Source of the DNA: CAMCFD01 sp965661355
GTDB lineage: Bacteria; Pseudomonadota; Alphaproteobacteria; Rickettsiales; UBA1997
Assembly (NCBI GenBank): GCA_965661355.1
Contig: CBFIDI010000019.1
Span: forward strand, 1-29,521
Reading direction: 5' to 3'
Length of the DNA stretch: 29,521 nt
Shown here one piece after another: positions 7,801 through 15,939 of the stretch. The translations under genes were made by a program, and so were the position numbers. The notes under the pieces are model-generated. The model saw only the letters and a program-made list of their open reading frames with translations, was not told where the DNA came from and ran no database searches. The first letter of the stretch is position 1. Each line of letters opens with the position of its first letter.

Positions 7801-9603
7801 CTAATAAACCCTTTTCTTAGGCGGAAAACTCTGAACCTCATTTGTCATTGGTTTTAGCGAAACATCACGATAATCAAATTTCACGCCACCTTTTCCATCA
7901 ACAAATGAAATGCTATGTTTCATCCAATCTTTGTCGTTACGCTCTTTAAAATCTTCACGCGCATGTGCTCCACGGCTCTCTTTTCTGTTAAGAGCAGACT
8001 CAATAGTTACAACCGCTTGGCTTCTTAAATTGTCAAGTTCAAGCGCTTCAACTAAGTCGGAGTTCCAAATTAAACCACGATCTTTAATTTTAACATCTTC
8101 AAAGCTGTTAAAAATATCTTTCATTTTTGTAACGCCTTCTTGCAAATTTTCTTCAGTTCTAAAAACAGCAGCGTGTTTTTGCATTGCTTGCTGCATATTA
8201 AGCCTAATTTGCGCAGCCCCAATATTTCCGTCAGAATTTCTTATTTTGTCAAGCCTTGCAATTCCTTCTTCGCCGGCATTTACATTTTTAAATTCGCTTT
8301 GAGCCGCCCCAGCTTCAACAATTTCAGCCGCCCTAATAGCTGCCGAACGCCCAAAAACAACAAGATCAAGAAGCGAATTCGATCCAAGTCTATTGGCGCC
8401 ATGAACCGAGACACAGGCCGCCTCGCCAATTGCCATCAAACCATTAACGACATCAGCTTTGCCATTCTTGACATTCAAAACTTCGCCACGATAATTTGTT
8501 GGAATTCCACCCATATTGTAATGAACCGTCGGAATAACAGGAATTGGCTCTTTAGTAACATCGACGCCCGCGAATATTTTTGCAGTTTCCGAAATCCCCG
8601 GAAGCCTTGCATGCAAAACTTCTGGCTCTAAGTGATTTAAGTGCAAATAAATATGATCTTTATTTTTTCCAACACCTCTTCCCTCCATAATTTCCATTGT
8701 CATCGAACGCGAAACAACATCTCGACTTGCTAAATCTTTGGCTGATGGTGCATATCTTTCCATAAAACGCTCGCCTTCAGAGTTAACCAAATATCCACCT
8801 TCCCCTCTGGCGCCCTCAGTAATTAAGCATCCCGATCCATAAACTCCGGTTGGGTGAAATTGCACAAATTCCATATCTTGAAGTGGCAATCCTGCACGCG
8901 CAACCATTGCATTACCGTCACCAGTACAAGTATGGGCCGAAGTTGCAGAAAAATAAGCTCTGCCGTAGCCGCCAGTTGCCAAAACAACCATTTGCGCTTT
9001 AAAGCGGTGGATTGTTCCGTCAACCAAATTTAAAGCGGTGATTCCTCGACAAACACCGTCTTCCATAATTAAGTCAAGCGCAAAATATTCAATAAAAAAT
9101 TCTGCATCATTTTTTAGCGATTGTTGATATAAAGTATGTAAAATTGCATGACCAGTCCTATCGGCCGCTGCGCATGTTCTTTGCGCCGAACCACCTTCTC
9201 CATATTCCGTAGTCATGCCACCAAATGGTCGCTGATAAATTTTTCCCTCTTTATTTCTAGAAAATGGAACGCCATAGTGCTCAAGCTCAATAATAGCTTC
9301 TGGCGCCTCTTTACACATATATTCAATTGAGTCTTGATCTCCAAGCCAATCCGAACCTTTAACTGTATCATAAGCGTGCCATCTCCAATCATCATCACCC
9401 ATATTGCCCAGCGCCGCAGAAATTCCACCTTGCGCCGCAACTGTATGAGAGCGCGTCGGAAAAACCTTAGATACGCAAGCCGTCTTCAAACCCTTTTGCG
9501 CCATTCCAAATGTTGCACGCAAGCCAGCACCACCAGCGCCAACAACAACAACATCAAATTCATGATCAATAATTTCGTAATTTCCAATTTTTGTTTTTGT
9601 CAT
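7801..9603 (-). CDS. sdhA: Succinate dehydrogenase flavoprotein subunit
   Basis: Catalytic subunit of complex II: oxidises succinate to fumarate with covalently bound FAD on the cytoplasmic face of the membrane. The 600-residue protein has the dinucleotide-binding GAGGAGLRA near residue 20, the flavin-linking His region RSHTVAAQGGI, the active-site HPTGVYGSGCLITEGARGEGG, SVHGANRLGSNSLLDLVVFGR, and the conserved end terminating in RVY. The start is ATG 9603 (MTKTKIGNYEI), preferred over an upstream in-frame TTG at 9612. It is the last gene of sdhC-sdhD-sdhA; sdhD ends 43 bases upstream. No sdhB follows, so the iron-sulfur subunit must be encoded elsewhere. Confidence 0.97.
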   Translation of the reverse strand: MTKTKIGNYEIIDHEFDVVVVGAGGAGLRATFGMAQKGLKTACVSKVFPTRSHTVAAQGGISAALGNMGDDDWRWHAYDTVKGSDWLGDQDSIEYMCKEAPEAIIELEHYGVPFSRNKEGKIYQRPFGGMTTEYGEGGSAQRTCAAADRTGHAILHTLYQQSLKNDAEFFIEYFALDLIMEDGVCRGITALNLVDGTIHRFKAQMVVLATGGYGRAYFSATSAHTCTGDGNAMVARAGLPLQDMEFVQFHPTGVYGSGCLITEGARGEGGYLVNSEGERFMERYAPSAKDLASRDVVSRSMTMEIMEGRGVGKNKDHIYLHLNHLEPEVLHARLPGISETAKIFAGVDVTKEPIPVIPTVHYNMGGIPTNYRGEVLNVKNGKADVVNGLMAIGEAACVSVHGANRLGSNSLLDLVVFGRSAAIRAAEIVEAGAAQSEFKNVNAGEEGIARLDKIRNSDGNIGAAQIRLNMQQAMQKHAAVFRTEENLQEGVTKMKDIFNSFEDVKIKDRGLIWNSDLVEALELDNLRSQAVVTIESALNRKESRGAHAREDFKERNDKDWMKHSISFVDGKGGVKFDYRDVSLKPMTNEVQSFPPKKRVY

Positions 9604-9646
9604 ATTAAACAATTTTTTAGTTAAAGTTTAAGTCTATCGGTTAAAA

Positions 9647-10009
9647 TTAACCAACTAAATGCAATTTAATAATCGCCAATGTGGCAGCAACAGAGGTTAG
9701 TATTGATAAAAAATGCGTTGCAATTATCATAGTTTTTCTTTTAAGCCTGTGTGAGATATAATCTTCGTATACAACTTGTAATCCAAGGCTTCCGTGGTAA
9801 AGCGAAGTTGTAATTAATAAAATCCCCATAACCGCATTAAAAGGATAAGCAAAAAACACCGCCATATTAGCCTCAACATCTTGAATTACAGATATAAATG
9901 AATATGCAAGCCAAATAATTAGCGGAATTAGAGCTATAGCCGATACTCTTTGCATCATCCAGTGGTGAGATCCTGTTTTTGTAGCCGGAGCAATTTTTAT
10001 ATTTTTCAT
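9647..10009 (-). CDS. sdhD: Succinate dehydrogenase membrane anchor subunit
   Basis: A small hydrophobic subunit that, with SdhC, anchors SdhAB and helps form the quinone site and haem pocket. The 120-residue product has three predicted membrane helices and the family motif YHGSLGLQVVYEDYI, whose His is the likely haem-facing residue and whose Asp-Tyr pair lies near the quinone site. The start at ATG 10009 (MKNIKIAPATKTG) sits 10 bases after the sdhC stop; a longer upstream frame runs into sdhC and is unlikely. A palindrome GGTTAA-AA-TTAACC (9639-9652) spans its stop codon. Confidence 0.9.
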   Translation of the reverse strand: MKNIKIAPATKTGSHHWMMQRVSAIALIPLIIWLAYSFISVIQDVEANMAVFFAYPFNAVMGILLITTSLYHGSLGLQVVYEDYISHRLKRKTMIIATHFLSILTSVAATLAIIKLHLVG

Positions 10010-10019
10010 AAAGTCAATA

Positions 10020-10433
10020 TTACATAAATTTAAAGTAAGCCACCATGGCAATAATTACAGCAGTTAACAACATTGAAGAAAAAATTACCAAAAAACCAGT
10101 TCTTCTAGCTGTTTTTAGATCGTAACCCTTGCCAATATCCCAAAATAGATGACGAATTCCGTTGCAAAAGTGATAGCACAGAGCCAAAATAACCCCAACC
10201 ATAGCAAAGCACGACAAGTAACCCATCAGATTTGTAAGCCAGCAATCGCAAGAATGTTGTTGCGGCGAATATTGAGCATTGTAAGTAAATAAAACAACAT
10301 ACCAAGAAATTAAAATTATTGATAAATATATTACAATTCCACTTATTCTATGGCCAATTGAAGTTAAAGAAGAGACATTCCAATTATAAATTTGTATATG
10401 CGGCGATGTTGGCAAGTCTTTTTTGTTGTTCAT
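10020..10433 (-). CDS. sdhC: Succinate dehydrogenase cytochrome b556 subunit
   Basis: Membrane subunit of complex II carrying one haem ligand and part of the ubiquinone site. The 137-residue product contains the family's PTSPHIQIYNWNVSSLTSIGHRISG signature split across its N-terminus (about residues 8-32), and the haem-ligand motif CYHFCNGIRHLFWDIG in the second helix. Three transmembrane helices are apparent. It is the first gene of sdhC-sdhD-sdhA and is divergent from gmd across a 275-base spacer that must contain both promoters. Confidence 0.95.
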   Translation of the reverse strand: MNNKKDLPTSPHIQIYNWNVSSLTSIGHRISGIVIYLSIILISWYVVLFTYNAQYSPQQHSCDCWLTNLMGYLSCFAMVGVILALCYHFCNGIRHLFWDIGKGYDLKTARRTGFLVIFSSMLLTAVIIAMVAYFKFM

Positions 10434-10640
10434 TTGTAATTAATTATAGTTAATTTTTTTCTATAAATTCTACTATTAATTCTAATAAATATTCAAAGAA
10501 AAATCAAGTAAATTTTAAAAAAAATGCTTTTATATCTCTTGATAAAAGTTATCAAATATAAATTTTTACTTATAGTTTTAAATTAAATTATTTAACCCTA
10601 TCGCAAGTCTTAAAATTCAAGTATTTTGATCAAAAAAACC

Positions 10641-10668
10641 TTGCTTTTGTTAAAAATTTTAGCATAAT
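10641..10668 (+). promoter_or_regulatory. Candidate promoter for gmd
   Basis: TTGCTT (10641-10646) and CATAAT (10663-10668, 5/6 match to the -10 consensus) are 16 bases apart. Transcription would start about 35 bases before the gmd ATG. It lies in the sdhC/gmd divergent spacer. The -35 match is weak and the surroundings are AT-rich. Confidence 0.33.
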
Positions 10669-10708
10669 ATTAAATTTTACCATAACAACGAAAATTAAAG
10701 TCAAGATA

Positions 10709-11701
10709 ATGACAAAAAAAGCATTAATTACCGGAATTACTGGACAAGATGGATCATATTTAACTGAATTTTTACTAGAAAAAAACTATGAAGTTCATGG
10801 AATTATTCGCCGCTCGTCATCTTTTAATACTGGTCGCATAGATCATCTTTATAATAAAGAAAATATTTTAAATAAAAAATTATTTTTGCATTACGCAGAT
10901 TTAGCCGATTCATCAAGCATTTCTCGTCTTTTAGAAAAAATCGAACCCCACGAAATATACAACCTAGCGGCGCAAAGCCATGTAAAAGTAAGCTTCGAAA
11001 TTCCTGAATATACAACCGATATCGACGCCACTGGAACCTGTAGAATTTTAGATGCAATTAAAGAAACGCAAATAAAAACCAAATTTTATCAGGCCTCATC
11101 AAGTGAAATGTATGGCAAAGTTCAGGAAATTCCGCAAAATGAAGAAACTCCATTTTATCCACGCAGCCCATATGCTTGCGCCAAAGTTTACTCGCATTGG
11201 TTAACTATTAATTATCGCGAAAGCTACGATATTTTTGCTTGCAACGGAATTTTATTCAACCACGAATCGCCAAGACGCGGAAAAACATTTGTTACCCGCA
11301 AAATAACTAGTGGCCTAGCTGATATTATCACTAAAAAAACAGACAAGATTTACCTTGGTAACCTTGATGCAAAGCGCGATTGGGGATATGCTGGCGACTA
11401 TGTTGAGGCAATGTGGCTAATGCTTCAGCAAGACAAACCTGACGATTATGTAATTGCAACTGGGCAGACATATTCAGTTAAAGAATTCTTGCAAGAAGCA
11501 TTTGGTTACAAAAACTTAAATTGGCAAGATCATGTTGAAATTTCTGAAAAATATTTTAGACCAGCCGAAGTTGATCTTTTGATTGGCGACGCTCAAAAGG
11601 CTCACAAGAAGCTAGGCTGGAAACCAAAGGTAGATTTTAAAAGCCTAGTTAAAATGATGGTTGATGCCGATCTTGAAAAAGCTCTTAATAAATCAAAATA
11701 A
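10709..11701 (+). CDS. gmd: GDP-mannose 4,6-dehydratase
   Basis: Extended short-chain dehydrogenase/reductase that converts GDP-mannose to GDP-4-keto-6-deoxymannose, the precursor of GDP-fucose, GDP-rhamnose or GDP-perosamine for surface glycans. The 330-residue protein has the NADP-binding G9-ITG-QDG15 motif, RRSSSFNTGRIDHLY, the catalytic SSE (residues 131-133, in QASSSEMYG), and Tyr155-x3-Lys159 in YPRSPYACAKVY. The substrate-binding LFNHESPRRGKTFVTRKIT is also intact. No fcl, rmd or per partner is adjacent, so the final sugar is unknown. Length is close to the usual 340-370. Confidence 0.95.
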   Translation: MTKKALITGITGQDGSYLTEFLLEKNYEVHGIIRRSSSFNTGRIDHLYNKENILNKKLFLHYADLADSSSISRLLEKIEPHEIYNLAAQSHVKVSFEIPEYTTDIDATGTCRILDAIKETQIKTKFYQASSSEMYGKVQEIPQNEETPFYPRSPYACAKVYSHWLTINYRESYDIFACNGILFNHESPRRGKTFVTRKITSGLADIITKKTDKIYLGNLDAKRDWGYAGDYVEAMWLMLQQDKPDDYVIATGQTYSVKEFLQEAFGYKNLNWQDHVEISEKYFRPAEVDLLIGDAQKAHKKLGWKPKVDFKSLVKMMVDADLEKALNKSK

Positions 11702-11723
11702 TTTTAGCAAATTTATAATTAAA

Positions 11724-12239
11724 ATGACCAAAAATAAAAGCAAAATTATCTTTGGAATTGGCTCTAATTTAAATGATCGCAAAGCTAATATTACAAAATC
11801 TATTCAATTTTTAACAAAAGATCTAAATTTATCGCAAGTAAAATCATCAAAATTTTACGAAAATGACGCCCTTTTAAAACAAGATTCTCCGCCTGAATGG
11901 AATAAGAAATTCTTCAACATTGCATTAAGCGCTAAGTTTGACAAAGAAATCTTTAACCCAGAAGAGATATTAAAAATAATCAAAGATATTGAAATAAAAA
12001 TTGGCAGAAAACCATCGCAAATATGGTCTCCTCGAGAAATTGATATAGATATTTTGGCGATTGATGACCTGGTAATAGAAATAGAAGATAAACTTTCAAT
12101 ACCTCATAAATCACTTTTGCAGCGCGATTTTTTCGTGAAAACCTTCGCCGAAATCGAGCCCAATTGGCGCTATCCTAGAAATGACGAAAATTACAATAGG
12201 AAAATTACCGAATTTTTGCAATATTTTTCATCAAAATAA
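11724..12239 (+). CDS. folK: 2-amino-4-hydroxy-6-hydroxymethyldihydropteridine diphosphokinase (HPPK)
   Basis: Transfers pyrophosphate from ATP to 6-hydroxymethyl-7,8-dihydropterin, the step before dihydropteroate synthase in folate synthesis. The 171-residue protein has the family pattern FGIGSNLNDRKANI at the N-terminus, FFNIAL, the signature IGRKPSQIWSPREIDIDIL (Arg plus the two Mg-binding Asp residues) and PHKSLLQRDFFVKTFAEIEPNW. The start at ATG 11724 follows the gmd stop by 22 bases; a longer frame overlapping gmd exists but adds a non-conserved leader. It is a stand-alone gene here rather than fused to folP, and no other fol gene is nearby. Confidence 0.9.
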   Translation: MTKNKSKIIFGIGSNLNDRKANITKSIQFLTKDLNLSQVKSSKFYENDALLKQDSPPEWNKKFFNIALSAKFDKEIFNPEEILKIIKDIEIKIGRKPSQIWSPREIDIDILAIDDLVIEIEDKLSIPHKSLLQRDFFVKTFAEIEPNWRYPRNDENYNRKITEFLQYFSSK

Positions 12240-12685
12240 CTGCTATTTCAGGCTCGTTTTTACGCTCAGAACAAATCAATCTTTAAATTCCAATTTGGAG
12301 TAAATAATTTTATTGATAAAAGAATTTCATTGCAAATTTATGTGAGTTCTTAATAGTTAATTTAGCGATTACATTATGCTATTTAAATCTTATAATTAGC
12401 TACTTAAGAGCTGAATAATTTTATCAAGATAAGTTTTGCAAGAAATAATTTATATCCTCAAATACAGAAGTTTTATTGATTAAAGTTGATTATAAAGTTA
12501 AGATAACATAACTATTCTAGGTTAGAATTCAAAATTAAACCTTGACATATAACCTTTTATTTTTTAGTTAAAATATTTCAATAATACTTATTAAGCAAGA
12601 AGTTAAGAAAAGTCACATATATACAATTTTCTATTTACCTAAAATTAAAGTCTGAAAATGGGAAACAGAGTAAGTCATCTTGAAA
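12240..12685. other. Intergenic region between convergent folK and secF
   Basis: About 446 bases, no gene seen. It contains repeat copy E (about 12271-12450). A TTGACA hexamer occurs at 12542-12547, but it lies between two convergent gene ends and has nothing to drive. No convincing terminator was found for either gene. Confidence 0.5.
12271..12450 (+). repeat. Intergenic repeat copy E, degenerate composite
   Basis: Reads in the same order as copies B and C: ATCTTTAAATTCCAATTT, GTAAATAATTT, then AGTTAATTTAGCGATTA, then a right part with ATTATGCTATTTAAA, TAATTAGCTACTTAAGAGCTGAATAA and CAAGATAAGTTTTGCAA. Similarity is recognised by eye and is weak; boundaries are uncertain. Confidence 0.4.
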
Positions 12686-13633
12686 TTAGAACTTCTCTTT
12701 TTCGTGTTTGCCGCCACGGGGGTCGCAGTATAGTAGCAAAGGGGCGGCGATGAAAATTGAAGAATAAACGCCAACTACAACGCCAAAAAAGGCACCCACA
12801 CTAAAACTTGAAAGAACAGATCCGCCAAAAAGAATAAGCGCAAGCAAAGCCAACAAGGTAGTAAACGATGTTAATATTGTGCGAACTAAAGTAGAGTTTA
12901 AGCTAGAATTAATAATTTTATTCATGTTTGATTTTTTCCATCGACGCAAATTCTCTCTTATACGATCAAAGATAACCACAGAATCATTTATTGAATAACC
13001 AATTACAGTTAAAATAGCCGCAATTGATGTTAAATTAAATTCAATCTGAGTTAAGCTGTAAAATCCGACAACCAGTATAGTATCGTGTAGCAAAGATAGA
13101 ATTCCACCTATTCCAAACTGCCAATCAAAGCGAACCCAAATATAAATCATTAAAAATATTAAAGACAAAAACAGAGCCATAAAACCCTTTTGTATAAGCT
13201 CCGAGCCAATTTGAGGACCAACATAGTCAATTTTTCTATATATTACAGAATTATTATATTTATCGCTTAATATTTTTTGTATTTCCTCTATTGCAATCCT
13301 TTGATTTGGCTCTAAACTTGTTGAATATAATCCTTGAGAATCGTAAGATTTGTCGGTTTTTGCCACCCGAATAAGATAATCATCATTACCAATATTTTGA
13401 ATATTGGCGTCAATTTTATTAGATAAAACTGACCTTAAATCCTTAACGCTGCTATTTTTTATTCTAACTTCTATTAATACTCCACCAGAAAAATCAATAC
13501 CAAGGTTTAAACCTTTAAAATATATTAAAAGTAGAGACGATATAACCAGAATAACGGAAAACAAAAGAGCGCATTTGTGGATCATCATAAAATTGAACTC
13601 TTTATCCGCAAAGAACTCTCTAAATATTTTCAT
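12686..13633 (-). CDS. secF: Protein translocase subunit SecF
   Basis: RND-family membrane partner of SecD that uses the proton gradient to assist late steps of Sec-dependent export. The 315-residue protein has an N-terminal membrane helix, the signature GLNLGIDFSGG at the start of the periplasmic loop, YVGPQIGSELIQKG after it, and five further helices including the VIGYSINDSVVIFDRIREN motif typical of SecD/F. Length is normal. secD and yajC are not adjacent. It starts 70 bases after the rpsT stop on the same strand, so it may be partly read through from rpsT. Confidence 0.96.
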   Translation of the reverse strand: MKIFREFFADKEFNFMMIHKCALLFSVILVISSLLLIYFKGLNLGIDFSGGVLIEVRIKNSSVKDLRSVLSNKIDANIQNIGNDDYLIRVAKTDKSYDSQGLYSTSLEPNQRIAIEEIQKILSDKYNNSVIYRKIDYVGPQIGSELIQKGFMALFLSLIFLMIYIWVRFDWQFGIGGILSLLHDTILVVGFYSLTQIEFNLTSIAAILTVIGYSINDSVVIFDRIRENLRRWKKSNMNKIINSSLNSTLVRTILTSFTTLLALLALILFGGSVLSSFSVGAFFGVVVGVYSSIFIAAPLLLYCDPRGGKHEKEKF

Positions 13634-13703
13634 ATAGCCGAACCTTTATTTTGCCCTTTATCTAAAATTAGTTACAAAAACTAGCAGAAGTTTTTAATAA
13701 AAT

Positions 13704-13970
13704 TTACGAGCTAATATTTTTGATTTTTTTGTTAAGCCTAGAAAGCTTACGAGCCGCATTATTAACATGGAAAAGGTTTTTACTAACACCTTTCATCATT
13801 TCAGACTCTAAAATTTTAAAACCAGAAACGGCGTCTTGTTTATTTTCAGACTTTATAGCATCTTGAACTTTTCTGATAAATGTTCTAATTCTGCTTTTTC
13901 TAGAATTGTTGATTAAATTTTTTCTTTCACTTGATCTAAGAGCTTTTTTTGCAGCTTGTTTATTTGCCAT
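13704..13970 (-). CDS. rpsT: 30S ribosomal protein S20
   Basis: Primary 16S rRNA-binding protein of the small subunit. The 88-residue basic, all-helical sequence begins MANKQAAKKALRSSERKNLIN and ends NNAARKLSRLNKKIKN, both diagnostic of S20. Full length. It begins with ATG 13970 and has its own promoter candidate upstream. secF lies downstream on the same strand. Confidence 0.97.
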   Translation of the reverse strand: MANKQAAKKALRSSERKNLINNSRKSRIRTFIRKVQDAIKSENKQDAVSGFKILESEMMKGVSKNLFHVNNAARKLSRLNKKIKNISS

Positions 13971-14007
13971 TTTCTATCGCTAATTAGTTAATTTAATATA
14001 ATATATT

Positions 14008-14035
14008 CATATAATTTTTTATTATTTTAAGTCAA
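14008..14035 (-). promoter_or_regulatory. Candidate promoter for rpsT
   Basis: On the minus strand, TTGACT (14035-14030, 5/6 match) is followed after 16 bases by TATATG (14013-14008); an 18-base spacing gives TATGAA. The predicted leader is about 30 bases. This is among the better -35 matches in the window, but the -10 is not unique in this AT-rich DNA. Confidence 0.35.
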
Positions 14036-14431
14036 ATATGCAAAAAATAAAATAATTATTTAAGAGGTAAAATATTAATCAAATTCTATTTAAATGTCAA
14101 GATTTAATTAATCTTACAACCGACTATTGGTAACTATAAAAATAGATTTTAATATAATTTTATTAATTATTGGTTACCGAAGCTATTTTTGCGACAATAT
14201 TATAAGTAAAGCAATATAAATTTAATCCATAAAGCAACTTTTAACTAATAATTACTTAAATAATAAAATATATTTAACATTGCCATTTCACAAAAATTTT
14301 TACCAATTGCTCGTTTATATTCTTTAAATCAGCAAAAAATTAGATTATAGCCATTATTGCAATTAAATATCTATTGCTAACAACGAGGATTTTTTATCAA
14401 TATTTCAAAAAGAATTTTCGATAAATTTTAA
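14036..14431. other. Intergenic region between rpsT and serS
   Basis: About 400 bases with no gene, tRNA or clear terminator. Two related stretches, TTGGTAACTATAAAAATAG (near 14128) and ATTGGTTACCGAAGCTATTTTT (split; near 14170), share GGT(T)AC and CTATTTTT/AAAAATAG elements and could pair into a long imperfect hairpin. No further function can be assigned. Confidence 0.4.
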
Positions 14432-15688
14432 CTATTTATTTATTTTATCTATCTTCATATATTCTTTTAAGACATCAGGCACACTGACCGAACCATCTTT
14501 ATTTTGGTAATTTTCCAAAATTGCAATTATAGTTCTGCCAACCGCCAAAGCCGAACCGTTCAAGCTATGGACAAAATAATTTTTTTTGTCTTTTTTATAT
14601 TTCGCACCCATTCTTCTTGCCTGAAAGTCACCACAATTAGAACAACTTGAAATTTCGCGATATCGATTTTCGGAAGGCAGCCAAACCTCTAAATCGTAGG
14701 TTTTATTAGCCGAAAAACCCAGATCCGCCGAACATAAAAGCATTTTTCTGTACGGAATTTTTAAATCTTGTAAAATTTCACAAGCCAAATTTGTCATTTT
14801 TTCATGTTCGTTTTCAGATTCTTCTGGTGAAACAATGGAAACAATTTCAACTTTTTTAAATTGATGTTGACGAATCATGCCTTTGGTATCTTTGCCGGCC
14901 GAGCCCGCTTCGCGTCTAAAACAAGGTGTACAAGCGGTAAATCTAAGTGGCAAATCTTCATGTTTCAATATTTTTTGCGCCACTAAATTAACCAAAGATA
15001 CCTCGGCCGTCGGAATAAGCCAACTTCCATCTTGCGTCACAAAAGCCTCTTCACTGAATTTTGGCAACTGACCCGAACCAAACATAGCATTACTGCGCAC
15101 TAAGTTTGGCGGCGATATCTCTTGATATCCACTTGCGGCCGCTTTATCTAACATAAAATTCGACAAAGCCCTTTCAAGTTTAGCGACTTCACCCGACAAA
15201 GTAGAAAATCTGGCACCAGAAATAATGCGACTTTGCTCAAAATCTAGCATTCCTAAATTTTCACCAATTTCATAATGAGATTTTGGCGCAAAGTCAAATT
15301 GAGTAATTTCGCCCCATTTTTCAACCTCTAGATTATCATCTTCATTTTTGCCCCACGGCACAGATTCAGAAGGTATGTTAGGAATTTCACTTAAAATATT
15401 ATTTAATTTATCTTCAGCGCTAAAGTCGCTTTCAAGATCGCTAAGATTTTGGTTATTTTTTCTAGAATCTTCAAGCAGATAATCGGCGTCTTTGCCTTCT
15501 TTTTTTAAAATGGCAATTTGCCTAGCAAATTCATTGCGCTTTTTTTGCAATTCTTGAATTTGCGTTAGTTTTTCACGCTTTTTTTCATCAAGCTCAATTA
15601 ATTGTGCCGAGTTATAATTGGCGCCGCGCTTTTTCATGGCACTGTCAAAAATTTCTGGATTTTCTTTTATGAATTTGATGTCTATCAT
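14432..15688 (-). CDS. serS: Serine--tRNA ligase
   Basis: Class II aminoacyl-tRNA synthetase that charges tRNA-Ser (and tRNA-Sec where present). The 418-residue protein has the N-terminal antiparallel coiled-coil arm (about residues 30-100, Lys/Glu rich) that grips the tRNA variable arm. It also has the TAEVSL motif, class II motif 2 (TPCFRREAGSAGKDTKGMIRQHQF in two parts) and motif 3 (NGSALAVGRTIIAILENYQ). Near-standard length, start ATG 15688. It is divergent from dapE. A 25-base inverted repeat sits just before its start codon on the transcript. Confidence 0.97.
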   Translation of the reverse strand: MIDIKFIKENPEIFDSAMKKRGANYNSAQLIELDEKKREKLTQIQELQKKRNEFARQIAILKKEGKDADYLLEDSRKNNQNLSDLESDFSAEDKLNNILSEIPNIPSESVPWGKNEDDNLEVEKWGEITQFDFAPKSHYEIGENLGMLDFEQSRIISGARFSTLSGEVAKLERALSNFMLDKAAASGYQEISPPNLVRSNAMFGSGQLPKFSEEAFVTQDGSWLIPTAEVSLVNLVAQKILKHEDLPLRFTACTPCFRREAGSAGKDTKGMIRQHQFKKVEIVSIVSPEESENEHEKMTNLACEILQDLKIPYRKMLLCSADLGFSANKTYDLEVWLPSENRYREISSCSNCGDFQARRMGAKYKKDKKNYFVHSLNGSALAVGRTIIAILENYQNKDGSVSVPDVLKEYMKIDKINK

Positions 15689-15704
15689 GTCTTTATATTT
15701 TTTT

Positions 15705-15729
15705 AAACTTTAGCCTTAAGTTAAAGTTT
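15705..15729 (-). promoter_or_regulatory. Inverted repeat in the serS leader
   Basis: AAACTTTA (15705-15712) and TAAAGTTT (15722-15729) are exact reverse complements around a 9-base loop. The structure ends 16 bases before the serS ATG, overlapping the region where a ribosome-binding site would lie. It could be an operator or leader hairpin; the stem is AT-rich and may be chance. Confidence 0.3.
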
Positions 15730-15939
15730 CTTTTTGTCTAATTTTTATCGCTTATATATTATTTTGTATTTTGAAATTCTAGTTTTAGCTTAACAAGTTT
15801 ATTATCAACAGATTACAATAATATATTTAGGACAATAAAAGCTAATAGCTAAATTAATTAAAAAATTTCTAGATTTTTGGCTTGCATTAATTTATCATAA
15901 CCTTGTTAACTAAAAAATCAATAAAAATCGCCTCAAACA

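Noticed and set aside
8140..8631. 163-codon plus-strand open frame inside sdhA
   Set aside because: It lies entirely antisense to the conserved SdhA sequence and its translation has no recognisable features.
11661..11723. Upstream extension of folK into gmd
   Set aside because: The extra residues are not conserved in HPPK and overlap the gmd coding end; ATG 11724 fits the family.
12542..12547. TTGACA hexamer as a promoter
   Set aside because: It lies between convergent folK and secF with no gene to drive, so it is likely chance.
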